This document shows positions 36,918 through 45,157 of a stretch of DNA of 64,000 nt, in pieces. Each line of letters opens with the position of its first letter. Position 1 is the stretch's first letter. Source of the stretch: Leisingera daeponensis. GTDB lineage: Bacteria > Pseudomonadota > Alphaproteobacteria > Rhodobacterales > Rhodobacteraceae. Below the pieces are notes generated by a model. The model searched no databases, was not told the DNA's origin, and saw only the letters and a program-made list of their open reading frames with translations. The translations under genes and the position numbers were made by a program. The DNA lies in assembly GCF_019801465.1 (NCBI RefSeq), contig NZ_JAHVJA010000002.1, positions 186,001 to 250,000 on the forward strand. The letters are read 5' to 3'.

Positions 36918-36974
36918 CCCTGCTGACGCCATTCTAGCAGGGAAAGGGGGCTGTTTCCCGGAAATTTCCGGGAA
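36918..36974. repeat. Two palindromes between DUF2065 gene and degP
   Basis: CCCTGCT/AGCAGGG (36918-36942, loop of 11) and the perfect 20-base palindrome TTCCCGGAAATTTCCGGGAA (36955-36974). They lie after the stop of the hflKC-DUF2065 operon and 175-230 bases before the degP start. They may be hairpins ending the upstream transcript (no T-run) or protein-binding sites for degP. Confidence 0.55.
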
Positions 36975-36997
36975 CACCGGCGCCGCCGGTCCAGCCC

Positions 36998-37192
36998 CTA
37001 GATCCCCAGCCAGAACGCCAGCCAGACCAGGACCAGGCCCAGCGCCAGCGAGGCCAGCCCGGCGTTGCGGCGCTGCTCTTCCGTCAGGGCGCGCAGCAGC
37101 TCCAGCAGACGCTCCACAAGCGAAGGGGCCAGTGCGTACACCAGCCCCTCTGCAATCAGCACCAGCCCGAGGGCCAGGAGGATGATCCCCAT
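36998..37192 (-). CDS. DUF2065 (YjeT-like) small membrane protein
   Basis: 64 residues with two hydrophobic helices (about 3-22 and 45-63) around a charged stretch, LLELLRALTEEQRRNAGLAS, the YjeT/DUF2065 pattern. The same gene follows hflC in E. coli, which supports the identity. Its ATG overlaps the hflC stop by one base. Function unknown; probably linked to the HflKC complex. Confidence 0.85.
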   Translation of the reverse strand: MGIILLALGLVLIAEGLVYALAPSLVERLLELLRALTEEQRRNAGLASLALGLVLVWLAFWLGI

Positions 37193-38073
37193 TACTGCGC
37201 GGCCGTCTTGCCGCCCGAGGATTTCAGATAGTTGAAAAACTCGTTGTCCGGCGACAGCACCAGCGAGGAATTGCCCGCCAGGAGCGAATTCGCATAGGCG
37301 TTGAGCGAGCGGTAGAACTCGAAGAACTCCGCATCGCGGCCATAGGCGGACGCAAAGATCGCGTTGCGCTCGGCGTCGGCTTCACCGCGGATCACCTCGG
37401 CTTCGCGCTCGGCTTCCGACACCAGCTCGACCTCGGTCCGGTCGGCCTGGGCGCGGACGCGCTGCGCCGCTTCTTCACCGCGGGCGATCTCGTCCGCCGC
37501 TTCCCGCTCGCGTTCGGCGCGCATCCGGGCAAAGGTCGCCTCCAGGTTGGCCTGCGGCAGGTCGGTGCGCTTGAGCCGCACGTCGATCACCTCAAGGCCC
37601 AGCTGGCGCGCCTGGGTGATGGCGCCATTGCGGATCCGCAGCATCAGCGCGAAACGGTCCGAGGACAGGATGTCGTTGGAGCTGACGGAACCCAGCACCT
37701 CACGGGTCTGCGCCCGCATGATCTTGTCCAGACGCAGCTCGGCGCCGCCGATGCCGCCGCCGCCGACCGCCTGGCGGAAGGTCTCGATGTCGGCGATCCG
37801 GTAGCGCGAGAAGGCGTCGACGATCAGGCGGCGGTCATCCAGCGGGGTGACCTCCAGCGGCCCGACTTCCAGGCTCAGGATGCGGTCGTCGTAGCGCACA
37901 ACGTTGTCGATAACCGGCAGCTTGAACGCCAGGCCCGGGGTTTCCTTGACATCGACCACCCGGCCAAAGCGCAGCACCAGCGCCTTTTCACGCTCGTCGA
38001 CGATGAAGATCGCCGACAGCACGGCAATTGCCGCAACCACCAGGATGGGCAGAAGAAGAGTAGATTTCCGCAT
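37192..38073 (-). CDS. hflC: HflC, subunit of the FtsH-modulating HflKC complex
   Basis: 293 residues. An N-terminal membrane anchor (about 5-25) is followed by the SPFH/PHB domain: IVDEREKALVLRFGRVVDVKETPGL then YDDRILSLEVGPLEVTPLDDRRL. A long charged coiled coil (AEREREAADEIARGEEAAQRVRAQAD) follows. HflK and HflC form a large membrane cage facing the periplasm that restrains the FtsH protease. Its ATG overlaps the hflK stop, indicating coupled translation and matched amounts of the two subunits. Confidence 0.96.
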   Translation of the reverse strand: MRKSTLLLPILVVAAIAVLSAIFIVDEREKALVLRFGRVVDVKETPGLAFKLPVIDNVVRYDDRILSLEVGPLEVTPLDDRRLIVDAFSRYRIADIETFRQAVGGGGIGGAELRLDKIMRAQTREVLGSVSSNDILSSDRFALMLRIRNGAITQARQLGLEVIDVRLKRTDLPQANLEATFARMRAEREREAADEIARGEEAAQRVRAQADRTEVELVSEAEREAEVIRGEADAERNAIFASAYGRDAEFFEFYRSLNAYANSLLAGNSSLVLSPDNEFFNYLKSSGGKTAAQ

Positions 38074-39218
38074 CAGTTGCCCCCCTGCGGTTTACGCAGC
38101 TCATTGAGCGGCAGGTAAGGGACAACGCCCTGGCCTTCGCCGCCTGCATTGTCATCCAGGATGATCTTGTCGACCCGGCCCAGAACCTCTTCCATGGTTT
38201 CAAGGTACAGGCGCTTGCGGGTCACCTCCGGCGCTTTCTGGTATTCCTCCAGAACCGCGCTGAAGCGGCTTGCCTCACCCTGGGCCTCGTTCACCACGCG
38301 GGCGCGGTAGGCTTCCGCCTCTTCCAGCGTCTGCGCCGCCTGGCCGCGGGCACCCGCCAGCTTGCGGTTGGCATAGGCGTCGGCCTGTTTCTCCAGCCGG
38401 TCGCGCTCCTGGCCTGCCGACTGCACTTCGCGGAAGGCGTCCTTCACCGGCTCCGGCGGGTCGGCGCCGTCAAAGTTCACCCGGACGATGTTCACGCCGC
38501 TGTCGTAGCTGTCCAGCGTCTCCTGGATCAGCTCTTCCAGACGGGCGGTGATGGCGCCGCGGTCGCGGTTCAGGATCGGTGCCAGCTCGGACTGGGCGAT
38601 GATCTCGCGCATCGCCGATTCCGACACCGCGTTGATGGTCGACCGCGGGTCGCGCAGGTTGAACAGGAACCGCGCCGGGTCGGAGATGTTCCACACCACC
38701 TGGAAATCGACGTCGATGATGTTCTCGTCGCCGGTCAGCATCAGCCCGGCGTCCGAGCCGCGCGCGCCGGAGCCGATGTTCTCGGTCTGCTCCACCCGCA
38801 CCGGGATCACTTCCTTGGTGACCAGCGGCCAGGGCGCAAAGTTCAGGCCCGGCTGGCCGGTCGAGGAATACTCGCCCAGAAACAGCTCCACCGACTGCTC
38901 TTCCGGCTTGACGGTATAAATGCTGGCAAAGCCCCACAGCACCGCGCCGGCCAGTACTGCCAGCCCCAAGGTGCCCTTGGTGAACAGCGGCGCGCCGCCG
39001 CCGGGGCCGCCGCGGCCGCCGCGGCCGCCGCCGGAGCCGCCGCGCCCGCCCATCAGCACGCGCAGCTGCTCCTGGCCTTTCTTCACCAGCTCGTCGATCT
39101 CGGGAATCTGGGGATCCTCCGGCTTGCGGCCGCCGCCGCCACCGTTGTTGCCCCGGTTGCCTCCTCCGCCGCCGGAAGAGCCGCCGCCCCCCCAGGGGCC
39201 ACCGCTATTGCCCGCCAT
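38073..39218 (-). CDS. hflK: HflK, subunit of the FtsH-modulating HflKC complex
   Basis: 381 residues. The N-terminal 75 are Gly/Asn-rich and low-complexity, as in other HflK proteins, and the anchor helix is at about 78-98 (LGLAVLAGAVLWGFASIYTV). The SPFH domain includes VKPEEQSVELFLGEYSSTGQPGLNFAPWP and NIIDVDFQVVWNISDPARFLFN. A coiled coil with EEAEAYRARVVNEAQGEASRF precedes the end. It is the first gene of the operon hflK-hflC-DUF2065, probably with its promoter in 39219-39283 or behind gor. Confidence 0.96.
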   Translation of the reverse strand: MAGNSGGPWGGGGSSGGGGGNRGNNGGGGGRKPEDPQIPEIDELVKKGQEQLRVLMGGRGGSGGGRGGRGGPGGGAPLFTKGTLGLAVLAGAVLWGFASIYTVKPEEQSVELFLGEYSSTGQPGLNFAPWPLVTKEVIPVRVEQTENIGSGARGSDAGLMLTGDENIIDVDFQVVWNISDPARFLFNLRDPRSTINAVSESAMREIIAQSELAPILNRDRGAITARLEELIQETLDSYDSGVNIVRVNFDGADPPEPVKDAFREVQSAGQERDRLEKQADAYANRKLAGARGQAAQTLEEAEAYRARVVNEAQGEASRFSAVLEEYQKAPEVTRKRLYLETMEEVLGRVDKIILDDNAGGEGQGVVPYLPLNELRKPQGGN

Positions 39219-39283
39219 ATGTCTCCTATCCGTTTGCTGCCGCCAGCAGCGGCATATGTTCTAAATTCTTGCCGGTCCGCCCC

Positions 39284-40639
39284 TCAGGTGGAGCGCACCG
39301 GAGTCTTCAGCGTTACCAACTCTTCCGACATTGTCGGGTGCACCGCAACAGTGCGGTCGAAATCTTCCTTGGTCGCGCCCATCTTTACCGCGATTCCGGC
39401 CAGCTGAATCATCTCGCCGGCGCCGGGTGCGACAATATGGCAGCCCAGCACCTTGCGGCTCGCCTTGGAGACCACCAGCTTCATCAGCACCTTCTGGGCC
39501 CGGCCGGCAAAGCTCTGCTGCATCGGCTTGAAGGAGGCCGTGTAAACCTCGATCGCTTCCTGCTTGGCGGCGTCCTCTTCGCTCAGCCCCACTGTACCAA
39601 GTTCCGGCTGGGTGAACACCGCGGTCGGGATCAGCTCATGGTCGGGGCTGGTCGGGTTGCCCTTGAACACCGACTCGACAAAAGCCATGCCCTCGCGGAT
39701 CGCCACCGGCGTCAGCGCCACCCGGTCGGTCACATCGCCCACCGCATAGACCGAAGGCACCGTGGTCTGGCTGTACTGGTCCACCACGATCTCGCCGCCC
39801 TTGCCGCGCTCCACGCCCAGTTCCTCAAGGCCGAGATTGTCTGCATTGGGGGCGCGGCCGGTGGCATACATCACCTGGTCGAACAGATGCTCTTCGCCGT
39901 TGGTGTCGGTCACGCGGATCTTACCGCCTTCTTGCCGCATCGCGGTGACATTGATGTTCACCCGCAGGTCAACGCCCGCCTCGCGCATGCCCTCGGCGAT
40001 CACGCTGCGGGCCTCTTCGTCAAAGCCGCGCAGGATCTGCTCGCCGCGGTAGAACTGGGTGGTCCTGACGCCCAGCCCGTTCAGGATGCCGGCGAACTCG
40101 CTGGCGATATAGCCGCCGCCGACGATCAGGATGGTTTCGGGCAGCTTCTCCAGATTGAAGATCTCGTTCGAGGTGATCGCCAGCTCGGAGCCCGGAAACT
40201 CCGGCACCGTCGGCCAGCCGCCGGTGGCGATCAGGATGTGCTTGGCGGTCTTGCGGGTGCCGTCGGCCAGCTCCACGGTATGGGCATCGGCCAGCCGGGC
40301 GCGGCTGTCAAAGCTCTCCACCCCGTTGTTCTTCAGGATGCCCCGGTAGATGCCTTCCAGCCGGTCCAGCTCGCCGTGCAGCTTGCCCTTGAAGGCGTCC
40401 CAGTCGAAGGCGCCGGGCTTGATGTCCCAGCCATAGGCCTGCGCGTCCCCGACCATGCCGGAGTATTCCGAGGCAAACACCATCAGCTTCTTCGGCACGC
40501 AGCCGCGGATCACGCAGGTGCCGCCGTAGCGGTCCTCTTCCGCCAGCGCCACCTTAGCGCCTGCCTGCGCCGCAACCCGCGCCGCCCGCACCCCGCCGGA
40601 GCCGCCGCCGATGACAAACAGATCGTAATCAAAGCTCAT
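39284..40639 (-). CDS. gor: Glutathione-disulfide reductase
   Basis: 451 residues from ATG 40639. FAD motif FVIGGGSGGVRAARVAA (about 8-24), redox-active disulfide GGTCVIRGCVPKKLMV (about 39-54), NADP motif ILIVGGGYIASEFAGIL (about 168-184) and the C-terminal HPTMSEELVT with the catalytic His. The RGCVPKK form is typical of glutathione reductase rather than lipoamide or mercuric reductases. It keeps glutathione reduced with NADPH, consistent with the glutathione transferases elsewhere in the window. It lies 65 bases upstream of hflK on the same strand. Confidence 0.93.
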   Translation of the reverse strand: MSFDYDLFVIGGGSGGVRAARVAAQAGAKVALAEEDRYGGTCVIRGCVPKKLMVFASEYSGMVGDAQAYGWDIKPGAFDWDAFKGKLHGELDRLEGIYRGILKNNGVESFDSRARLADAHTVELADGTRKTAKHILIATGGWPTVPEFPGSELAITSNEIFNLEKLPETILIVGGGYIASEFAGILNGLGVRTTQFYRGEQILRGFDEEARSVIAEGMREAGVDLRVNINVTAMRQEGGKIRVTDTNGEEHLFDQVMYATGRAPNADNLGLEELGVERGKGGEIVVDQYSQTTVPSVYAVGDVTDRVALTPVAIREGMAFVESVFKGNPTSPDHELIPTAVFTQPELGTVGLSEEDAAKQEAIEVYTASFKPMQQSFAGRAQKVLMKLVVSKASRKVLGCHIVAPGAGEMIQLAGIAVKMGATKEDFDRTVAVHPTMSEELVTLKTPVRST

Positions 40640-40822
40640 GAAGTTCCGCCCTTTGCATTTCTTGCGCAGCTGTATCCCACAACGGGCCGCCAAACGCCAT
40701 ATGCCCAAGTGGGCGTTCTTGCGCCGCATTCAACCTTTTGCAGAGGATTTGCACGGGGTTGTGAGGCGAAAGGCCCCAGAACGCCTGCAGCCACCGCCCC
40801 TTGCCCGCGCAGCATAAAATGG

Positions 40823-41350
40823 TCAGCCCGGCTGACGCCGCTTGATCTGTTCCTGCCACGGCAGATCATAGTCAGGCCAGTAGTTGCTCAGAACGTCCAG
40901 CAGCTTGGGACTGCGCCATGCCTCTGCACCGACAGTAGGCAAGGACACCGTCCGACGCCCCCCGTCATCATCCAAATAATGCACGTAAGCCCGAATGCTT
41001 TTTCTCCCGGCCCCAGCGTCCCGAATATCGACACATTCGACCTTATCCCAAGGGATCAGGCCACTCCCCCAGCCGTCGACTGGAATTGTAATCCCCTCGG
41101 CTCCGACAACATAGCGGCGCGGCGTGTTTTCGCGGTCCTTACGCCATGAAATCATCGTTCCGGACAGGATCAGAGCCAAAAAGCCCAGCAGCTCCCAATG
41201 CCGGTCCTCTCCGCCGTCCCCGGACACCAATACCTGCACCCCCAGCCCCGCTGCAGAGGCCGCAGTCAAAATCCAAAAAACGCTTCCGGTTCTTTCCCAC
41301 CAGCTGCGGCGGCGCGAAAAAACCACGGCTTCCCTGGAACTATCCCGCAT
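40823..41350 (-). CDS. Membrane protein of unknown function, coupled to rpiA
   Basis: 175 residues; the ATG is one base after the rpiA stop, so the two are co-transcribed. Two hydrophobic helices at about 23-42 and 53-67 (WILTAASAAGLGVQVLV, LLGFLALILSGTMIS) are followed by a soluble domain of beta character with YVVGAEGITIPVDGWG and LIPWDKVECVDIRDA. That arrangement resembles bacterial PH-like membrane proteins of the YdbS/PH-domain kind. I do not recognise a family with certainty. Base composition is less GC-rich than in its neighbours. Confidence 0.6.
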   Translation of the reverse strand: MRDSSREAVVFSRRRSWWERTGSVFWILTAASAAGLGVQVLVSGDGGEDRHWELLGFLALILSGTMISWRKDRENTPRRYVVGAEGITIPVDGWGSGLIPWDKVECVDIRDAGAGRKSIRAYVHYLDDDGGRRTVSLPTVGAEAWRSPKLLDVLSNYWPDYDLPWQEQIKRRQPG

Positions 41351-41351
41351 C

Positions 41352-42140
41352 TCAATCCATCAGATCGGTGAACAGGTTGTCGCTTTCCGCAAAATCCAGC
41401 TTGCCCTTCTCGACCGTGCCCTCGTTGATGTCGCGCACCTCGACCCGGCCGTCGCCGTAGCCGATCACCACCGTGTCGCAGATATCGATGAACAGCCCGT
41501 TCTCGATCACGCCGGGAATCTGGTTCAGCACCAGCGCCAGCTGGCGGGGATTGCCGATCCGCTTCAGGTGCAGGTCGAGGATGTAATTCCCCTCATCGGT
41601 CACAAACGGCGCCTCGCTGTTCATCCGCAGGGTCGAATTGCGCCCCATCACGTCCATCGACACCAGCGTCTCCTCGATCAGCGCCTGGCTGCTCTGCCAG
41701 CCGAACGGCAGCACCTCCACCGGCAGCGGGAAGGCGCCCAGCGTCTCCACCGACTTGCTGGCGTCCGCGATCACCACCATCTGGTCGGAGGCGGTGGCAA
41801 CGATCTTCTCCTGCAGATGCGCGCCGCCGCCGCCCTTGATCAGGTTCAGGTCCGGGTCGAACTCGTCGGCGCCGTCGATCGTCACGTCCAGCCACTTGGC
41901 CTCATCCAGCGACACCACAGGGATGCCCACGTCGCGCGCCAGCGCCGCGGTGCGGCTGGAGGTCGGCACCGCGGTGATCCGCAACCCTTCCTCGCGCACC
42001 AGCTCGCCCAGGCAGCGCACCAGCCAGGCGGCGGTGGAGCCGGTGCCCAGGCCGACCCGCATGCCGTCCTCAACCATCTCCGCCGCCCGCTTGGCGGCGA
42101 CGAATTTCGCCTTGTCGATGGGGGACAGCTCTCCGGTCAT
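41352..42140 (-). CDS. rpiA: Ribose-5-phosphate isomerase A
   Basis: 262 residues from ATG 42140 (GGAGA seven bases upstream; a GTG one codon earlier is less likely). Conserved blocks: VGLGTGSTAAWLV (about 29-41), VPTSSRT, LDVTIDGADEFDPDLNLIKGGGGAHLQEKIVA (about 84-115, with the catalytic Asp/Glu/Lys), and VIADASKSVETLG. RpiA interconverts ribose 5-phosphate and ribulose 5-phosphate in the pentose phosphate pathway. Confidence 0.96.
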   Translation of the reverse strand: MTGELSPIDKAKFVAAKRAAEMVEDGMRVGLGTGSTAAWLVRCLGELVREEGLRITAVPTSSRTAALARDVGIPVVSLDEAKWLDVTIDGADEFDPDLNLIKGGGGAHLQEKIVATASDQMVVIADASKSVETLGAFPLPVEVLPFGWQSSQALIEETLVSMDVMGRNSTLRMNSEAPFVTDEGNYILDLHLKRIGNPRQLALVLNQIPGVIENGLFIDICDTVVIGYGDGRVEVRDINEGTVEKGKLDFAESDNLFTDLMD

Positions 42141-42277
42141 CACAGGTCTCCATGAATGGCTTGCCGGGCCGTTATAAGCGGTTACCCGCTCACGCGCGAG
42201 GGGGCATTTGCGCCCGTCCGCCGCCCGGCTGGAAATTCCGGCGCTGCGCGCTAGTGCTCAACCCCAGACGGAGGGAC

Positions 42278-43057
42278 ATGATGCTGCAATTCGACGAGGA
42301 AACCGCCCGCGTGCTGGAGGACGCCTATCAGGGAGCGGACGTGTCGCAGCGGCGGCGGGCCACGTTTGACGCGCTGGCGCCGGCGCCGGGCGACCGCATC
42401 CTGGATCTCGGCTGCGGCAACGGCCTGCTGACGCTGGAGCTGTCCCGCGCCGTCGGCCCTTCGGGCCATGTCACCGGGCTGGACGCCAGCCCGCAAATGC
42501 TGGACGCCGCCCGCCAGCGCCTGCAGGGGCGCGCAAACACCACCCTGACCGAAGGCGACGCCGCCCGCCTGCCGTTCGAGGCGGCCAGCTTCGGCAAGGC
42601 CGCCTGCCTGCAGGTGTTCGAATACCTGACCGACCGCCGCCCGGCCCTGCGCGCCCTGCACAAGGTGCTGACTCCCGGCGGCCTGCTGGCGGTGGGCGAC
42701 ATGCACTGGGACACCCTGGCCTGGCACAGCGACAACACCAACCGGATGGCCCGGATGCTGGAGGCCTGGAGCCGCCACATGGCGGTGCGCGACCTGCCCG
42801 CGAAACTGCCCGCCGAGATGCACAGCTGCGGCTTTGAAATCCTGAAAACCCAGCCGCTTGCCGTCTGCGACACCACACTGCGCCCGGACGGGCTGGCGAT
42901 GATGATGATCCGGCTGATCCGCGCCTACGCGGTGGACATCGGCGCCACCGACAAGGACGACGCCGCCGCCTGGGCGCAGGAACAGGAGGAACTGGCGCAG
43001 GAGGGCCGGTTCTTCTTCTCCCTCACCCATTTCGTCTGCACCGCCCGGCGGCTCTGA
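42278..43057 (+). CDS. SAM-dependent methyltransferase
   Basis: 259 residues from ATG 42278; the next codon is also ATG and has better spacing from GGAGGG, so 42281 is equally likely. The SAM-binding motif I is ILDLGCGNGLLTLEL (about 41-55), acidic motif II is VTGLDASPQML, and the post-motif LHKVLTPGGLLAVGDM is typical of UbiE/Methyltransf_11 enzymes. The C-terminal half (WAQEQEELAQEGRFFFSLTHFVCTA) resembles methyltransferases placed near rpiA/gor in roseobacters, but the substrate is unknown. Confidence 0.82.
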   Translation: MMLQFDEETARVLEDAYQGADVSQRRRATFDALAPAPGDRILDLGCGNGLLTLELSRAVGPSGHVTGLDASPQMLDAARQRLQGRANTTLTEGDAARLPFEAASFGKAACLQVFEYLTDRRPALRALHKVLTPGGLLAVGDMHWDTLAWHSDNTNRMARMLEAWSRHMAVRDLPAKLPAEMHSCGFEILKTQPLAVCDTTLRPDGLAMMMIRLIRAYAVDIGATDKDDAAAWAQEQEELAQEGRFFFSLTHFVCTARRL

Positions 43058-43322
43058 TCCGGGCCGCCGCCCAGGCATTGCCCGCCCCTGCATTGCAAGC
43101 CTCCCACCGAGGCTTCATCCCGCGGGTCCGGACAGCGCAGCGGCTTGACTGGTAAGAAGGCAGGCACTAGGAGCGCCCCGAAAGAGCAGCAGGAATTCCA
43201 TGAAACTTATCCGTTAGCAAAGATTGCAGACCGATCATTCCCGGCCGTCCGGCAGCGGGCAGGCCGAACGTTCATCTGCTTCAAACGGAGCGCAAGAGGA
43301 CACCTCTTGCGGGTAAATTTCT

Positions 43323-44177
43323 ATGGAAAACTATCACATCGTCCAAGGGTGCATCCACCGGGACGGCTACACGCTCGGCTACTCGATCGAGGGGGAAGGA
43401 GAACCGCTGCTGATCATTGGCAGCCACGTCTTCTATCCACGCACATTTTCAGCAGGCCTGCGCAGCAAGCGAAAGCTGATCTTCATTGATCACCGCGGCT
43501 TCGCTCAGGCCGGCCGCCGCGCCGAGGCGCGTGACTGCTCACTGGAGACCATTACCGGTGATATCTCTGCAATGTGCAGCGCGCTTGGCCTTTCACGCCT
43601 GGATGTGCTGGGGCACTCTGGCCACGGCTACATGGCACTGGAGTTCGCCCGCCGCAGGCCGGATCTGGTCCGGAAGACCGTGGTTGTTGCGACCGGGCCA
43701 AGCCATTCACCGGAGCACATGGCATACGGGGAGCGTATCTGGAATATGCTTGCAGCTCCGGATCGAAAGCACCGTTTGGCACATGATCTGGCACGGATGG
43801 CTGCGAAAATCGAAGCTGAACCGCAAAAGAGGTTCATCTGGATGTGCCTGGGGCTGGCCGCCCGCAGCTGGTTTGACCCGTGTTTCGATGCTTCGGAGCT
43901 GTGGCAGGGTGTCCACGTTAACATGCCGGTTTTCGACAGCTTGTGGGGAGAAGTGTTCCGCGATTTCGATCCCGTCGCAGCGCTGCAGGAGATTCAAGCC
44001 CCGCTGCTGATTTGCATGGGGCGGCATGACCATCTGGTTGCCCCGCTGGAAACCTGGCTCCCGCTTATCCCTGCAAACCGCCAGCCTGCCTTTGCACTTT
44101 TTGAGCGGAGCGGCCACGCCCCGCAACTGGAGGAAGCGGAGCTGTTTGACGAAACCCTCCTGAACTTCCTGGCCTAA
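43323..44177 (+). CDS. Alpha/beta hydrolase
   Basis: 284 residues. The nucleophile elbow is VLGHSGHGYMA (about 95-105, Ser in GHSGH), the acid is likely Asp in CMGRHDHLV (about 231-239), and the base is His in RSGHAPQLEEAE (about 262-273). FIDHRGFAQ in place of the usual DxRGxGxS suggests a peptidase- or esterase-like member with a cap domain at about 125-200. It stands alone between two 265-272-base non-coding stretches and its codon use is less GC-biased than neighbouring genes, a possible sign of transfer. Confidence 0.8.
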   Translation: MENYHIVQGCIHRDGYTLGYSIEGEGEPLLIIGSHVFYPRTFSAGLRSKRKLIFIDHRGFAQAGRRAEARDCSLETITGDISAMCSALGLSRLDVLGHSGHGYMALEFARRRPDLVRKTVVVATGPSHSPEHMAYGERIWNMLAAPDRKHRLAHDLARMAAKIEAEPQKRFIWMCLGLAARSWFDPCFDASELWQGVHVNMPVFDSLWGEVFRDFDPVAALQEIQAPLLICMGRHDHLVAPLETWLPLIPANRQPAFALFERSGHAPQLEEAELFDETLLNFLA

Positions 44178-44183
44178 GGCACG

Positions 44184-44215
44184 GCCCCGTGCGGCTAGGA
44201 ACCGCGCGGGGCTTT
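44184..44215 (+). terminator. Terminator after the alpha/beta hydrolase gene
   Basis: Stem GCCCCGTGCGG/CCGCGCGGGGC (11 bp with one G-U, loop of 7) followed by TTTA, seven bases after the stop. The T-run is short, so efficiency is uncertain. Confidence 0.6.
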
Positions 44216-44449
44216 ACAGGAGCTGGCCAGTTTTGGCCGGCCTGCTCCCTGACAGATCCCGCCATTGAAACGGGACCAAGGCACTTGACACTTCGGGCTC
44301 TGAACAGCCTGTCTCTGCGCCTTGCCCGAACGGCTGCTTTCCGCCGCTCGGGAGCCTCTTCGGCAAACATGTATCACAAAGGCGGGTTTCCTATTGGAAA
44401 CGCCGGAAACGGACACATATTCCGGGCGTCTGCGTCATAATATTGCGCC

Positions 44450-45157
44450 ATGGAACCCGAATACCGCCTTCACTATGCCCCAGACAACGCCTCGCTGATC
44501 ATCCGGCTGGTGCTGGAGGAGCTCTGCCGGCCCTATGAATGCGTGCTGGTCGACCGCCGGGCGGAGGCGCAGAACAGCGCCGCTTACCGGGCGCTGAACC
44601 CGAACGGGCTGATCCCGGTGCTGGAAACCCCCGACGGCCCGCTGTTCGAGACCGCCGCCATTCTGCTGTGGCTGTCCGAGCGCCACGGCGCGATGGCGCC
44701 GCAGCCCGGCAATGCGGACCGCGCGGCGTTCCTGAAATGGCTGGTCTTTGCTTCCAACACGCTGCACGCCGATCTGCGGATGCTGTTCTATCCGGAGAAG
44801 TACATCGGCGATGCGGCAGCAGATCAGGCCCAGCTGCAAAAGGTGCTGCGCCAGCGCCTGCATTTGCATCTGACCCATCTCGACCAGGCCGCCGCCGGCC
44901 GCCCTTCCTGGCTCGGCGCGCCGCAGCCGTCGGTGCTGGATTATTACCTGGCCTGCCAGATGCGCTGGATGGCGCTTTATCCGGCGCAGGCCGACAAATC
45001 CTGGTTCGCCCTGTCCCGCTACCCCAGCCTGCAGCGCCTCTGCGCCGGGCTGGAGAGCCGCCCCGCCGTTACTGCGGCACGCGAGGCCGAGGGCCTCGGC
45101 GCCACCCCGTTCACATCTCCGGCCTATGCCAATCCCCCAGAAGGATCAGCCACCTAA
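44450..45157 (+). CDS. Glutathione S-transferase family protein
   Basis: 235 residues. The thioredoxin-like N-domain starts YRLHYAPDNASLIIRLVLEEL and includes NPNGLIPVLETPDGPLFETAAILLWLSE (about 50-77), whose E-T-A-A segment binds glutathione. The helical C-domain has APQPSVLDYYLACQMRWM. The usual catalytic Ser/Cys near residue 10 is replaced by Asp/Asn-Ala, so this may be a binding protein or use another residue. Its stop overlaps the sdaA start by one base, so the two are co-translated, an unusual partner for a serine dehydratase. Confidence 0.8.
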   Translation: MEPEYRLHYAPDNASLIIRLVLEELCRPYECVLVDRRAEAQNSAAYRALNPNGLIPVLETPDGPLFETAAILLWLSERHGAMAPQPGNADRAAFLKWLVFASNTLHADLRMLFYPEKYIGDAAADQAQLQKVLRQRLHLHLTHLDQAAAGRPSWLGAPQPSVLDYYLACQMRWMALYPAQADKSWFALSRYPSLQRLCAGLESRPAVTAAREAEGLGATPFTSPAYANPPEGSAT

